Source of the DNA: Corallococcus sicarius
GTDB taxonomy: Bacteria; Myxococcota; Myxococcia; Myxococcales; Myxococcaceae
NCBI RefSeq assembly: GCF_003611735.1
Contig: NZ_RAWG01000079.1
Coordinates: 1 to 32,661 of the forward strand
Direction: 5' to 3'
Length of the DNA stretch: 32,661 nt
Position 1 is the first letter of the stretch; the number at the start of each line of letters is the position of its first letter. Position numbers and translations under genes: made by a program. Below are positions 8,126 to 15,473 of the stretch, piece after piece. The notes under the pieces were generated by a model. The model did no database searches. It was not told where the DNA came from and saw nothing but the letters and a program-made list of their open reading frames with translations.

Positions 8126-9138
8126 TTTCCATCTCTCGAGGAGAGGAACCAAAGGAACTTATCAGAAGCCGACGACAGCACTTATCTCAGGCAAGAATTA
8201 ACAAGCAAAAAAACAGCCCAATCGAGTTCTCTGGGTATGAAATCATCAAGAAATATTTAGCAGAAGCACAATATTTCAAGTGCGCATTTTGCGAAAAGGG
8301 TATCCGTCTCGAAGGGAGCCCAGTTGAACATTTCCGACCCAAGGGCGGCGTTTCAAACCCAGGCAAAGCGCCAGATCCCAACCGATACTGGTGGCTGGCT
8401 TGGACGTGGGAGAACCTTCTACTCGCATGTTTTCGCTGCAACACCACCTACAAAAAAAACCAGTTCCCCATAAAAGAAGGTTCTGCACCACTAGCCGAGT
8501 TCTCCTTTGCCTTACACGAAGAACATGCATTGTTAATCGACCCTACCCGTACCGATCCACGCCACCACATCAGGTTCCAGTATTCCACCAAGCGCAACAA
8601 GTGGCTTCCCGTTTCGATCAATGGCTCAGTAGAAGGGGACCAAACGATACACACGCTAGGCCTTGAGTTCGATGAATCTGCCCAGCACCACATCGAGCTC
8701 GTTGAGCATTATTTTTTATTGATTCTAGACAGCATTGTCGAGGGACCGCTTCCCCATATTCGGCGCACCTGGGACTGGGTCATCAAGTCGCTTTTCGCAA
8801 AAAAACAATCCTTCCATTCCCTCACATGGGACATTCTAGATCACCAGTTCCCCGAGGACACCAGAACCCTGTATGGCCTTGACATGCCTACGCTTGGCCG
8901 CCTTGAGCATTTCGATCCGGCGCCTGTCTTTTCCGACCCACCGGAACTATCTCTCGTTTCAGAGTCGTTGCGCTTGCGCGTCCGCGCATTAGGCCCCTCG
9001 GCGTCTCAAGACGTTGCCACCTCCCTAGTGAAGGATTTGCTGGACGCACATGCATTCACGAACGAAGAACTGGCCCTCCTGCTTGAGCGTACTGTGTCGA
9101 CGGTAAAATCCTGGCGCAGATTGGTTGCCCTTCCTTGA
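8122..9138 (+). CDS. ptuB: Septu HNH nuclease PtuB-like, with C-terminal HTH-like segment
   Basis: This 338-residue protein is the likely nuclease effector of the Septu pair. The HNH/beta-beta-alpha-metal centre has zinc cysteines Cys54/Cys57 (CAFC) and Cys103/Cys106 (CFRC), the catalytic-type His70 in PVEHFRPKG, Asn98 in the WENLLL helix, and Asn107/Lys111. The arrangement resembles the HNH proteins paired with PtuA in Septu and in Ec78-type retrons. A mostly helical middle follows. The last 30 residues (FTNEELALLLERTVSTVKSW) read like a helix-turn-helix, which I do not know as a standard PtuB part. The start overlaps the ptuA stop by 4 bp. G+C rises toward the 3' end of the gene. Targets (host tRNA, phage DNA or other) cannot be deduced. 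Confidence 0.85.
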   Translation: MISISRGEEPKELIRSRRQHLSQARINKQKNSPIEFSGYEIIKKYLAEAQYFKCAFCEKGIRLEGSPVEHFRPKGGVSNPGKAPDPNRYWWLAWTWENLLLACFRCNTTYKKNQFPIKEGSAPLAEFSFALHEEHALLIDPTRTDPRHHIRFQYSTKRNKWLPVSINGSVEGDQTIHTLGLEFDESAQHHIELVEHYFLLILDSIVEGPLPHIRRTWDWVIKSLFAKKQSFHSLTWDILDHQFPEDTRTLYGLDMPTLGRLEHFDPAPVFSDPPELSLVSESLRLRVRALGPSASQDVATSLVKDLLDAHAFTNEELALLLERTVSTVKSWRRLVALP

Positions 9139-9189
9139 TATGGATTCGGGCGCGGGTCGACCCATGGTTTGCCACAGTAGTCGAGCGAT

Positions 9190-9205
9190 TCGCAGCAGGC
9201 CTGAG
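9190..9205. repeat. 16-bp direct repeat, right end of the Septu island
   Basis: This copy is identical to 6710-6725 and repeats the agmatinase C-terminal codons SQQA-stop, although no gene reads into it here. It runs directly into the palindrome shared with the convergent signalling gene. Confidence 0.85.
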
Positions 9206-9214
9206 GCTCAGGCC
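9198..9214. terminator. Palindrome at the ancestral tail-to-tail stop junction
   Basis: ggcctgag-g-ctcaggcc is a perfect inverted repeat with 8-base arms. It contains the duplicated agmatinase TGA (9202-9204) and the real stop of the REC-HATPase gene (tca, 9208-9210). As RNA it forms a 7-bp stem with a GGC loop. The left arm also survives at 6718-6725 beside the real agmatinase stop. A bidirectional terminator role is inferred. Confidence 0.45.
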
Positions 9215-10215
9215 ACGCGGGGCAGCGACACGCTGAACGTCGCGCCCCGGCCGGGCAGGGACTCGGCCGACAGCGCGCCCCCGTGCAGCCTCGCCAGCTC
9301 CGAGGCCACGTAGAGGCCCAGCGACTCCCCCCGGGCCGGCCCCTCCGGGAAGGCCTGGAACAGCCGGGGCAGCTCCGCTTCGGGGATGCCCGGGCCCGGG
9401 TCGCTCACCCGCACGAGCACCCGCTCCTCCGACGCCCGCAGCTCCACGCGCACCCCACCCTGGCGCGCCGCGTTCGACAAGAGCACGTCGAACACCTGCC
9501 CCAGGCGCTCCGGATCAAAGCGCAGGTCCACCCGCTCCCCGGGCACCGACAGCTCCACCGGCACCCCGGCGCCGCGCTCACGACAGCGCTCCACCGACGC
9601 CTCCAGGTGCGAGCGCAGGTCACCCTCCACCGGCCGGAGCGTCAGGCTGCCCGCGCTCAGGCGCGCCGCGTCCTGCAGGTACTGGCCCATCCGCTCCAGC
9701 GACTGGAGCTGCAGGCCCAGCGCTTCCACCGCGAGCTGGCCCGGAGGCGGCAGCCCCTGGAGCTTCCGGAGCTGCTCGCGCGCGACCTCCAGCGGTCCCT
9801 GGAGCGTGCGCGCCACCCACTGGCCCAGCGCCTCCACCGGCGTCTCCGGCTCGCGGGACGCGCCCGGGGCCTTCTCCAGCGAGCGGCGGATCAGCGCTTC
9901 GAAGTCGGTGATTTCAAAGGGCTTGTTGAGGAACGCGGACGCGTCCGGCGAGCCCTGCTGGAGCACCGCGCTCAACAGGATGATGGGCACCTCGCGCAGG
10001 CCGGGCTCCTGCTTCAGCCGGCTGCACAGCTCCATGCCGCTCATGCGCGGCATCATGTGGTCCGTCACCACCAGCTGCGGACGTCGCGAGCGCGCCAGTG
10101 CCAGCGCCTCCTCGCCATCCCGGGCCCGCACGACGTCATGCCCCAGGTCCTCCACCACCTGGCTCAGCACCTCCAGCACGGCGGGCTCATCATCCGCGAC
10201 CAGGACGAGACTCAT
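9208..10215 (-). CDS. REC-HATPase signalling protein without phosphoacceptor histidine
   Basis: The N-terminal receiver domain has Asp8/Asp9, the phospho-acceptor Asp52 (TDHMMP) and Lys98 (NKPF). A helical linker (about 125-190) sits where a HisKA dimerisation domain should be. The C-terminal HATPase domain has an N-box around Asn248, a G1 box DPGPGIP (272-278) and a G2-like SLGLYV (298-303). No histidine occurs between residues 53 and 203, so there is no H-box and the protein cannot autophosphorylate in the usual way. It may be a receiver-gated ATP-binding or scaffold protein. Length is 335 residues. The ATG at 10215 is chosen because GGGAG lies nine bases upstream; the TTG at 10224 sits directly against that site. 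It is divergent from the HtrA gene across 259 bp. Confidence 0.85.
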   Translation of the reverse strand: MSLVLVADDEPAVLEVLSQVVEDLGHDVVRARDGEEALALARSRRPQLVVTDHMMPRMSGMELCSRLKQEPGLREVPIILLSAVLQQGSPDASAFLNKPFEITDFEALIRRSLEKAPGASREPETPVEALGQWVARTLQGPLEVAREQLRKLQGLPPPGQLAVEALGLQLQSLERMGQYLQDAARLSAGSLTLRPVEGDLRSHLEASVERCRERGAGVPVELSVPGERVDLRFDPERLGQVFDVLLSNAARQGGVRVELRASEERVLVRVSDPGPGIPEAELPRLFQAFPEGPARGESLGLYVASELARLHGGALSAESLPGRGATFSVSLPRVA

Positions 10216-10224
10216 GTGAAACAA

Positions 10225-10231
10225 CTCCCTC
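10225..10231 (-). promoter_or_regulatory. Ribosome binding site that decides the start of the REC-HATPase gene
   Basis: On the minus strand the bases read GAGGGAG. The distance to the ATG at 10215 is nine bases, a good spacing, whereas the in-frame TTG at 10224 would have none. Confidence 0.6.
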
Positions 10232-10463
10232 GGCCCCCGCGGGCTTGAGCATCATGTCGCGCCAGGACGCTGATCAGGCTCCACCCCGGCCCCCGGTTCT
10301 GCAATCCACCCGGGGCAAGGACGTTGTGCCTGAAAGTGTGCTCGTTCACGGTCGCGCCTTCTGGTCTATGAAGAGCCAGACGCCGCTTCCAGACACCCCG
10401 GGAATGGCTGGAGCCTTCCCGACATTCAGACTGTCTTCCGGGAGACAATCCCGGGCGGCGTAC

Positions 10464-10473
10464 GGAGGAAGGG
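10464..10473 (+). promoter_or_regulatory. Strong ribosome binding site of the HtrA-type gene
   Basis: GGAGGAAGGG ends one base before the ATG at 10475, and its GGAGGA core is five bases away. It is one of the best Shine-Dalgarno matches in the window. The rest of the 10216-10474 divergent intergenic region must carry promoters for both genes, but no convincing -35/-10 or -24/-12 pair was recognised. Confidence 0.65.
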
Positions 10474-10474
10474 C

Positions 10475-11815
10475 ATGAGGGCAGCACACATCCGGTGGGG
10501 ACTGTTGCTGGTGGCACTCGCGGTGGCGGTGCCCGCGCACGCGGATCTCTCCCGGCGCCGCAGCGATGTGGTGGAGGTGGTCCAGAAGGTCTCCCCCGCG
10601 GTCGTCTACATCGGCACGGAGCAGGAGGTGGAGTCGCGCTTCCGCGGCCGCGCCCGCTCGCCGCTGGAGGAGTTCTTCGGCCAGGGCATGGAGGAGCCGC
10701 GGACGCGCCAGCGCATCCAGGGCCTGGGCAGCGGCGCCATCATCGACGCGTCGGGCGTCATCGTCACCAACGACCACGTCATCCGGGGCGCGTCCGCCAT
10801 CCACGTCGTGCTCGCGGACGGGCGCACGTTCGACGCGGAGGTGATGGGCAGCGACGCCAACAACGACCTGGCCGTCCTCAAGGTCAACGCGCGAGCGCCC
10901 CTGCCCACCGCGAAGCTGGGCACCAGCTCCGACCTGATGATTGGAGAGACGGTGGTGGCCATTGGCAGCCCGTTCGGCCTGAGCAAGACGGTGACGGCGG
11001 GCGTGGTGTCCGCCATCGGCCGCACGTTCCGCGCGGACGACCGCGTCTACAACGACTTCCTCCAGACGGACGCGGCCATCAACCCGGGCAACTCCGGCGG
11101 GCCGCTGCTCAACGTGGACGGGGAGATCATCGGCATCAACACCGCCATCTACGCGAACGGCCAGGGCATCGGCTTCGCCATCCCCGCGGACAAGGTGCGG
11201 CGCATCGTTGATGAGCTCACGCGCTTCGGGAAGGTGCGCCCCGCGTGGGTGGGCATGGACACGGCGGACCTCCCCGCGCAGATCGCCGCGCGGCTCGGGT
11301 GGGATCGCACGTACGGCGCCGTCGTCACGAACGTGGAGGCCGACAGTCCGGCCGCCCAGGCGGGCGTTCAGCGCGGCGACGTGGTGGCCGAACTGGGGGG
11401 TTCGCGCATCGAAGACGCGGAGGATTTCGACTCGCGCGTGCGGGGCTATCCAGCCCGCTCGGTCTTCCCCTTGGTGCTCTTCCGAGCAGGCTCGAATCGC
11501 ACCGTGCAGGTGACGCCGGTTGAATTTCCAGCTCGCCTGCTCGAAACCCTGGCGTGGGAGCGGCTAGGACTGCGGGTGAAGGAGAATAAAAACGGGATGG
11601 CGATTTCAGCGGTGCGTCCGGGCTCCGCCGCGTCGGAGATCGGGCTGGAGGCGGGGGACGTGCTGTTGCGGATGAACAACCAGCCGGTTCCGACGGCTGA
11701 CACTTTCCGTGAAGCCCTGCTCACGGCGCGACGGGGACGTAGCGTGTTGTTGCTCGTGCGTCGCGGGCGCTACGGCTACCACCTGACGCTGCCTTTTGAA
11801 GGACAGCGGCTGTAG
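10475..11815 (+). CDS. HtrA/DegP-type periplasmic serine protease with two PDZ domains
   Basis: This 446-residue protein has a signal peptide ending at AHA (about residue 23), a trypsin-like protease domain and two PDZ domains (about 250-355 and 365-446). The catalytic triad is His101 (TNDHVI), Asp131 (NNDLAVLK) and Ser207 (GNSGGP). The second PDZ contains SAVRPGSAASEIGLEAGDVLL. The family degrades or refolds damaged envelope proteins in the periplasm. The usual Q-linker after the signal is short, with an Arg/Ser-rich loop at about 54-80 (LA-loop region). It lies 53 bp upstream of the pseudokinase gene on the same strand and may be co-transcribed. Whether it is DegP-, DegQ- or DegS-like cannot be settled from sequence. 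Confidence 0.93.
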   Translation: MRAAHIRWGLLLVALAVAVPAHADLSRRRSDVVEVVQKVSPAVVYIGTEQEVESRFRGRARSPLEEFFGQGMEEPRTRQRIQGLGSGAIIDASGVIVTNDHVIRGASAIHVVLADGRTFDAEVMGSDANNDLAVLKVNARAPLPTAKLGTSSDLMIGETVVAIGSPFGLSKTVTAGVVSAIGRTFRADDRVYNDFLQTDAAINPGNSGGPLLNVDGEIIGINTAIYANGQGIGFAIPADKVRRIVDELTRFGKVRPAWVGMDTADLPAQIAARLGWDRTYGAVVTNVEADSPAAQAGVQRGDVVAELGGSRIEDAEDFDSRVRGYPARSVFPLVLFRAGSNRTVQVTPVEFPARLLETLAWERLGLRVKENKNGMAISAVRPGSAASEIGLEAGDVLLRMNNQPVPTADTFREALLTARRGRSVLLLVRRGRYGYHLTLPFEGQRL

Positions 11816-11868
11816 TCGTCGCGCGGGGATTCCAGGATCGACGGGAAGGGCACTAGCATGCCGTTCCC

Positions 11869-14046
11869 ATGAGTTCGCCTCGCTACCAATCACTCGGTCC
11901 CCTCCTCGCCGGAGAGGGCTCGCGGGCCTTCCTCGGACTGGCGCTGGAGGATGGCGCCACGCCCCGTCCCGTGGTGCTCATCTGGGCACCGCCTGAAATC
12001 GCGCAGAACCCGGAGCTGGTGGCGCGCCTGGAGCGCGAGACGAACCGCGCCATCGTCTTCGACCATCCGAACATCCTGCGCGTGCACGGCCTGGAGAAGC
12101 TGGACGGGGGCCTCGCGCGCGTCACCGAGTTCGCCGACGGCGAGCCGCTGCGCCGCGTGCTCGAAGTGGGTCCGCGCATGTCGCCCGCGTTCGCGGCGCT
12201 CGTGGTCGCGGACGCGGCGATGGGCCTGCACTACGCGCACGTCGCGGGCAACGACGACGGCTCGCCGCTGGTGCACGGAGACATCCGGCCCGAGACGCTG
12301 ATGGTGTCGTTCAGCGGCTTCACGAAGGTGACGGGCTACGGCGCGCTCAGCGTGGCGCCCCGCGAGCGCGGCGGCAAGCGCGTGAAGAACCGCCGCGCGT
12401 ACACGTCCCCGGAGCAGCTGCTGGGCGGGCGCGAAGCGGTCAACGTGCAGTCGGACGTGTTCCTGCTGGGGCTCACGCTGCACGAGTGCCTCACCGGGAA
12501 GATGCCCTTCAAGGAATCGGCGGATCCGGACAAGGCGGTGCTCAACCGCGCCCTGCCGCCGATGCCGCCGGACGTGCCGCTCAAGCTGGACGCCGTCGTG
12601 CGGCGGGCGACGACCAAGCGCGCGATGGAGCGCTACCCCACGGCGCTCGCGTTCCGCGAGGCGCTGGTGGAGGCCATCGGGAAGCTGCCGACGCACGAGT
12701 CCTTCGCGGAGCACCTGGCGAAGCTGTTCCCGCCGGAGAGCGATGCGCGGGCCGCGCGGCGGAAGACCATCGAGCTGGGCATCGCGGAGGCGCTCTCGAA
12801 GGCCGGCATGTCCGCGCCGCAGATCGCGGAGATCCTCGCGAAGGGCGCGGGGCTCGCGGAGCCCGTGAAGAACCTGGTGCCCGAGGTGAACTCGGCGGCG
12901 TCCGGTGCGGCGGGCATGAACGCCCCCGCGTCCGCGACGACGGGTGCGAACGCGAGCCCCCAGGGTGTTCATTCGGGCTCGCAGGCTTCGACGCACGCAC
13001 ACGGCTCGGCTGCGAGCACGCAGGCTTCGACGCACGCGCAGGGCGCGACGGCGAACACCCAGGCTTCGACGCACGCGCACGGCTCGGCTGCGAACCCCCA
13101 GGCTTCGACGCATGCTCAGGGTACGGCGGGCACGCAGGCTTCAACGCACGCGCAGGGCGCGACGGCGAACACCCAGGCGTCGACGCACGCCCAGGGCGCG
13201 ACGGCGAGCACGCAGGCTTCGGCGCACACGCACGGCTCGGCTGCGGGCGCCCACGCCTCTTCATCCGCGCAGGGCTCCGCTTCGAATGCTCACGCGGCGA
13301 CGCACGCTGCGTCCGGCGCCCGGGGCACGACGGCCGACGCGCGGCCCGCGGGCCCCATCTTCGGCGGAGCGGCGGGCCCCGCGACGCCGGTGCCCGCGCA
13401 GAAGGCCTCGCGCGCGTGGATCCCCTACGTCGTCGGCGGCCTCGTGCTGACGCTCGGCGCGGGCGCGGTGGTCGTCCAGCGCCAGCTCCGGGGCACCATG
13501 TCGGTGGAGACCTTCGACGCGGGCGTGCCTGAAATCGTGGCCGCCCCCGTCCCCTTCGACGCCGGTCCCGAGGACGCGGGCGTGGAGGATGCCGGCATCG
13601 TGGACGCAGGCCCCGTCATGGGCGTGCTGGACCTCACCGTGGAGCCGCGCGTGGAGGTCACGCTCAACAGCAACAACACCCTGCTGGGCCGCACGCCGCT
13701 GTCCGCGCCGCTGCCTCCGGGCCGCCACCTGCTCACCTTCACCAACGGCGCGCTCGGCATCTCCGTGTCGCGCACCGTCACGGTGGCCCCCACCGGCCGC
13801 TCCGCGTTCCAGTTCTTCCTCAACAAGGCCTTCATCAACGTGCGCGGCCCCGCCGGCGCCAACGTCACCATCGACGGGAAGCCCGCGGGCGTCGTCCCTG
13901 TTGAAGAGCTGGACGTGTACGAGGGCTATCACCGCCTGCTCGTGACCGTGGGTCCGTCTCGCTGGCAGAAGTCCTTCACCATCGAGCCCGGCCAGCGCGT
14001 CAACTTCGACGTGAACTTCGAGGAGCCCCCGGAGGCCGAGGAGTAG
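11869..14046 (+). CDS. Kinase-like membrane protein (probable pseudokinase) with 13-residue repeats and PEGA-like C-terminus
   Basis: This 725-residue protein has a kinase fold (about 1-285) with key residues missing: the ATP-binding lysine of VAIK is replaced in VVLIW (35-39), the HRD is HGD (136-138) with Thr143 in place of the usual Asn, and DFG is replaced by G-Y-G (156-158). SPEQ stands in for APE. Phosphotransfer is therefore unlikely and a scaffold or sensing role is inferred. A low-complexity linker (about 345-500) carries nine copies of a QASTHAQGATANT-like unit. One membrane helix lies at 517-537, followed by a DAG-rich spacer and beta-rich PEGA-like units (about 585-715) expected in the periplasm. 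The overall layout matches the family of membrane Ser/Thr kinases. It follows the HtrA gene by 53 bp. Confidence 0.9.
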   Translation: MSSPRYQSLGPLLAGEGSRAFLGLALEDGATPRPVVLIWAPPEIAQNPELVARLERETNRAIVFDHPNILRVHGLEKLDGGLARVTEFADGEPLRRVLEVGPRMSPAFAALVVADAAMGLHYAHVAGNDDGSPLVHGDIRPETLMVSFSGFTKVTGYGALSVAPRERGGKRVKNRRAYTSPEQLLGGREAVNVQSDVFLLGLTLHECLTGKMPFKESADPDKAVLNRALPPMPPDVPLKLDAVVRRATTKRAMERYPTALAFREALVEAIGKLPTHESFAEHLAKLFPPESDARAARRKTIELGIAEALSKAGMSAPQIAEILAKGAGLAEPVKNLVPEVNSAASGAAGMNAPASATTGANASPQGVHSGSQASTHAHGSAASTQASTHAQGATANTQASTHAHGSAANPQASTHAQGTAGTQASTHAQGATANTQASTHAQGATASTQASAHTHGSAAGAHASSSAQGSASNAHAATHAASGARGTTADARPAGPIFGGAAGPATPVPAQKASRAWIPYVVGGLVLTLGAGAVVVQRQLRGTMSVETFDAGVPEIVAAPVPFDAGPEDAGVEDAGIVDAGPVMGVLDLTVEPRVEVTLNSNNTLLGRTPLSAPLPPGRHLLTFTNGALGISVSRTVTVAPTGRSAFQFFLNKAFINVRGPAGANVTIDGKPAGVVPVEELDVYEGYHRLLVTVGPSRWQKSFTIEPGQRVNFDVNFEEPPEAEE
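12982..13326 (+). repeat. 39-bp tandem repeats coding for a His/Gln/Ala/Thr linker
   Basis: About nine in-frame units of 13 codons (one has 12) encode QASTHA-x-G-x-A-x-x-T variants inside the pseudokinase linker. The middle units are nearly identical in DNA, and two kinds of unit (AHGSAA and AQGATA) alternate, which points to recent expansion by slippage or recombination. The last two or three units are degenerate. Confidence 0.9.
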
Positions 14047-14055
14047 TCCCCTCGC

Positions 14056-14070
14056 CTCGGGAAACCCGAG
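14056..14070. terminator. Hairpin just after the pseudokinase stop
   Basis: CTCGGG-AAA-CCCGAG is a perfect 6-bp stem with a three-base loop, starting 10 bases after the TAG. No T-run follows, so intrinsic termination is only possible. Confidence 0.45.
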
Positions 14071-14078
14071 CGCTCCAT

Positions 14079-14105
14079 GCCGGCCCCCGAACGCGGCGGG
14101 CCGGC
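14079..14105. terminator. Second GC-rich hairpin in the convergent intergenic region
   Basis: gccggccc and gggccggc form an 8-bp stem around an 11-base loop. It lies between the convergent pseudokinase and lipoprotein genes, and could end either transcript. Confidence 0.4.
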
Positions 14106-14180
14106 AACAGACCACCGGGTGATTCGCCTGCCCTGACCTCGGGCCCCTCCAGTTGGAAAGGCCCGTGAGCCGCACCGGAG

Positions 14181-14201
14181 GCCGGGGAATCCACCCCCGG
14201 C
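14181..14201 (-). terminator. Hairpin downstream of the P-domain lipoprotein gene
   Basis: gccgggg and ccccggc form a 7-bp stem with a seven-base loop, 25 bases beyond the lipoprotein stop on the minus strand. No T-run is seen. Confidence 0.35.
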
Positions 14202-14225
14202 TCCCGGTCTGGAATCACCGCCGCG

Positions 14226-15431
14226 TCAGTCCCAGCGGCTGGTGAGCTTCAGCGTCCACTCCCGCAGCCGGCCGTTGCCCGTGCCCGACGGGTTGACGAT
14301 GTGCAGCTTCCACAGTCCGTTGATGGTGCCGTCGCGCGGGATGCCGCGCGTCACCGGGATGCGCTTCGGGGGCGTGCCCTCGTTCGGCCCGTCCCACAGG
14401 AGCGCCGTCTCACCGCCCGGATCCTCCAGCGTGAGCACCAGCCGGGACGGGTTGTTGTGCACCAGGTCCAGCTCCACGGTGATGTCCTCCGGCACCGTCG
14501 CCAGGCCCACCACCGGCTGCCCCGTCACCACCGGCGTCGTGTTGCCCTGCAGCGCCAGGTCCGACCAGGCCGTGAACTCGCCCGCCATCCACGCCGGCCG
14601 GCACCAGCCCTCGGTCGCGCCCGACGCCAGGCCGTGGCACGTCAGCCCCGCCCCGCACGGAACGAACAGCGAACAGGACGCGCCGTCCCCCGGGATGCTC
14701 GCGCCGGAGATACAGCGGCCATACGGGCTGGAGTTGTCGTTGGGGATGCCCTCGCAGAAGAGGCTCGGCTGGCACGTGGTCGCGCCGGTGCACGGCTCGC
14801 CCTGGGCAGCCTGCTGCGTGGCCGTCTTGAGGTTCTGCAGGGAGACGCCATCCACGCCGGGCAGCCGCCCCAGCTTCAGGATGTGGAAGAACGGCCGCGC
14901 GGCCACGACCGCGTTCGCCGCCGTCGCGGACATCCCGTAGGTGGCCTGCAGCGCGCCCGCGCCCTGCGTGTTCGCCACCGCCAGCGCCCGGCGCGCCTCC
15001 GCCACGTTGAACGTCACGCCCTGGAACGTGCCCACCCAGCCGTCCACCGGCAGCTCCACCCGGCCCGTGCCCCGCGCGTACGCCTCCAGCGCCGCGAGCG
15101 CCGCCGGGCCCACGTAGGGCACCGCGTCCACCTGCTCGATGGAGACGAAGCGCCGGTCATCCCCCGTGTGCAGCACGCCGTCCGGGCCCTCGCGCCAGTC
15201 CATCAACGCCTGCGCGGCCTGGAGGTTCAGCGGCACCTGGGTGTCCAGCACCGGGAGCGTCGTTGAATAGTCATTGAGGAAGAGCACCACGCCGTTGCCG
15301 GCGGGCGTGCCCGTGGCGAGTTCCTGCGCACCGGACACCAGCGCTGCGCTGTCGGGGACGGCGGCGCCGCCGCAGCTCAAGAGGAGGGGAACCGAGGAAA
15401 ACGACAAGAAACGACGGAGTCGGGAGGTCAT
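14226..15431 (-). CDS. Lipoprotein with helix-hairpin-helix-like and P-domain regions
   Basis: This 401-residue secreted protein has a lipoprotein signal with a basic start (RLRR) and a lipobox LLSC with Cys20. Two ComEA-like helix-hairpin-helix segments are suggested at about 98-122 (VDAVPYVGPAALAAL) and 165-205 (ANAVVAARPF, then LPGVDG). A cysteine-rich segment (eight Cys, 214-277) is followed by a P-domain-like beta region (about 285-401, ending NGLWKLHIVNPSGTGNGRLREW), as in proprotein-convertase P domains attached to secreted proteases. No protease domain is present. The role is unknown; surface binding or adhesion is inferred. The start is ambiguous among ATGs at 15431, 15440 and 15449. 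I chose 15431 because it gives a compact signal peptide. The stop faces the pseudokinase gene across 179 bp that holds three hairpins. Confidence 0.8.
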   Translation of the reverse strand: MTSRLRRFLSFSSVPLLLSCGGAAVPDSAALVSGAQELATGTPAGNGVVLFLNDYSTTLPVLDTQVPLNLQAAQALMDWREGPDGVLHTGDDRRFVSIEQVDAVPYVGPAALAALEAYARGTGRVELPVDGWVGTFQGVTFNVAEARRALAVANTQGAGALQATYGMSATAANAVVAARPFFHILKLGRLPGVDGVSLQNLKTATQQAAQGEPCTGATTCQPSLFCEGIPNDNSSPYGRCISGASIPGDGASCSLFVPCGAGLTCHGLASGATEGWCRPAWMAGEFTAWSDLALQGNTTPVVTGQPVVGLATVPEDITVELDLVHNNPSRLVLTLEDPGGETALLWDGPNEGTPPKRIPVTRGIPRDGTINGLWKLHIVNPSGTGNGRLREWTLKLTSRWD

Positions 15432-15473
15432 GGCCTCCATGTACTCCATGACAAGGGGGCCTGTCGGCGGAGT

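Larger units (their letters stand above)
6726..9205. mobile_element. Defence island (Septu-type) inserted at a tail-to-tail gene junction
   Basis: The segment between the two 16-bp repeats, plus one repeat copy, is 2480 bp. It contains only the ATPase and HNH genes. Hand counts of single lines give 42-53% G+C inside, rising to about 62% near the right end, against about 72% in the agmatinase gene. Codons rare in the neighbours (TTA, CTA, ATA, AGA) are common in the ATPase gene. No integrase, transposase or clear terminal inverted repeats were found, so any mobility must be supplied in trans or by recombination. Removing the segment would restore two convergent core genes with 3 bp between their stops. 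Confidence 0.75.

Noticed and set aside
6726-9189. Terminal inverted repeats of a transposon at the island ends
   Set aside because: The inner ends share at most a few scattered bases; no transposase is present. The direct repeat is the only clear boundary mark.
12982-13326. Regular 39-bp repeats that might look like a CRISPR array
   Set aside because: There are no unique spacers. The units are contiguous, in frame and code for a low-complexity linker.
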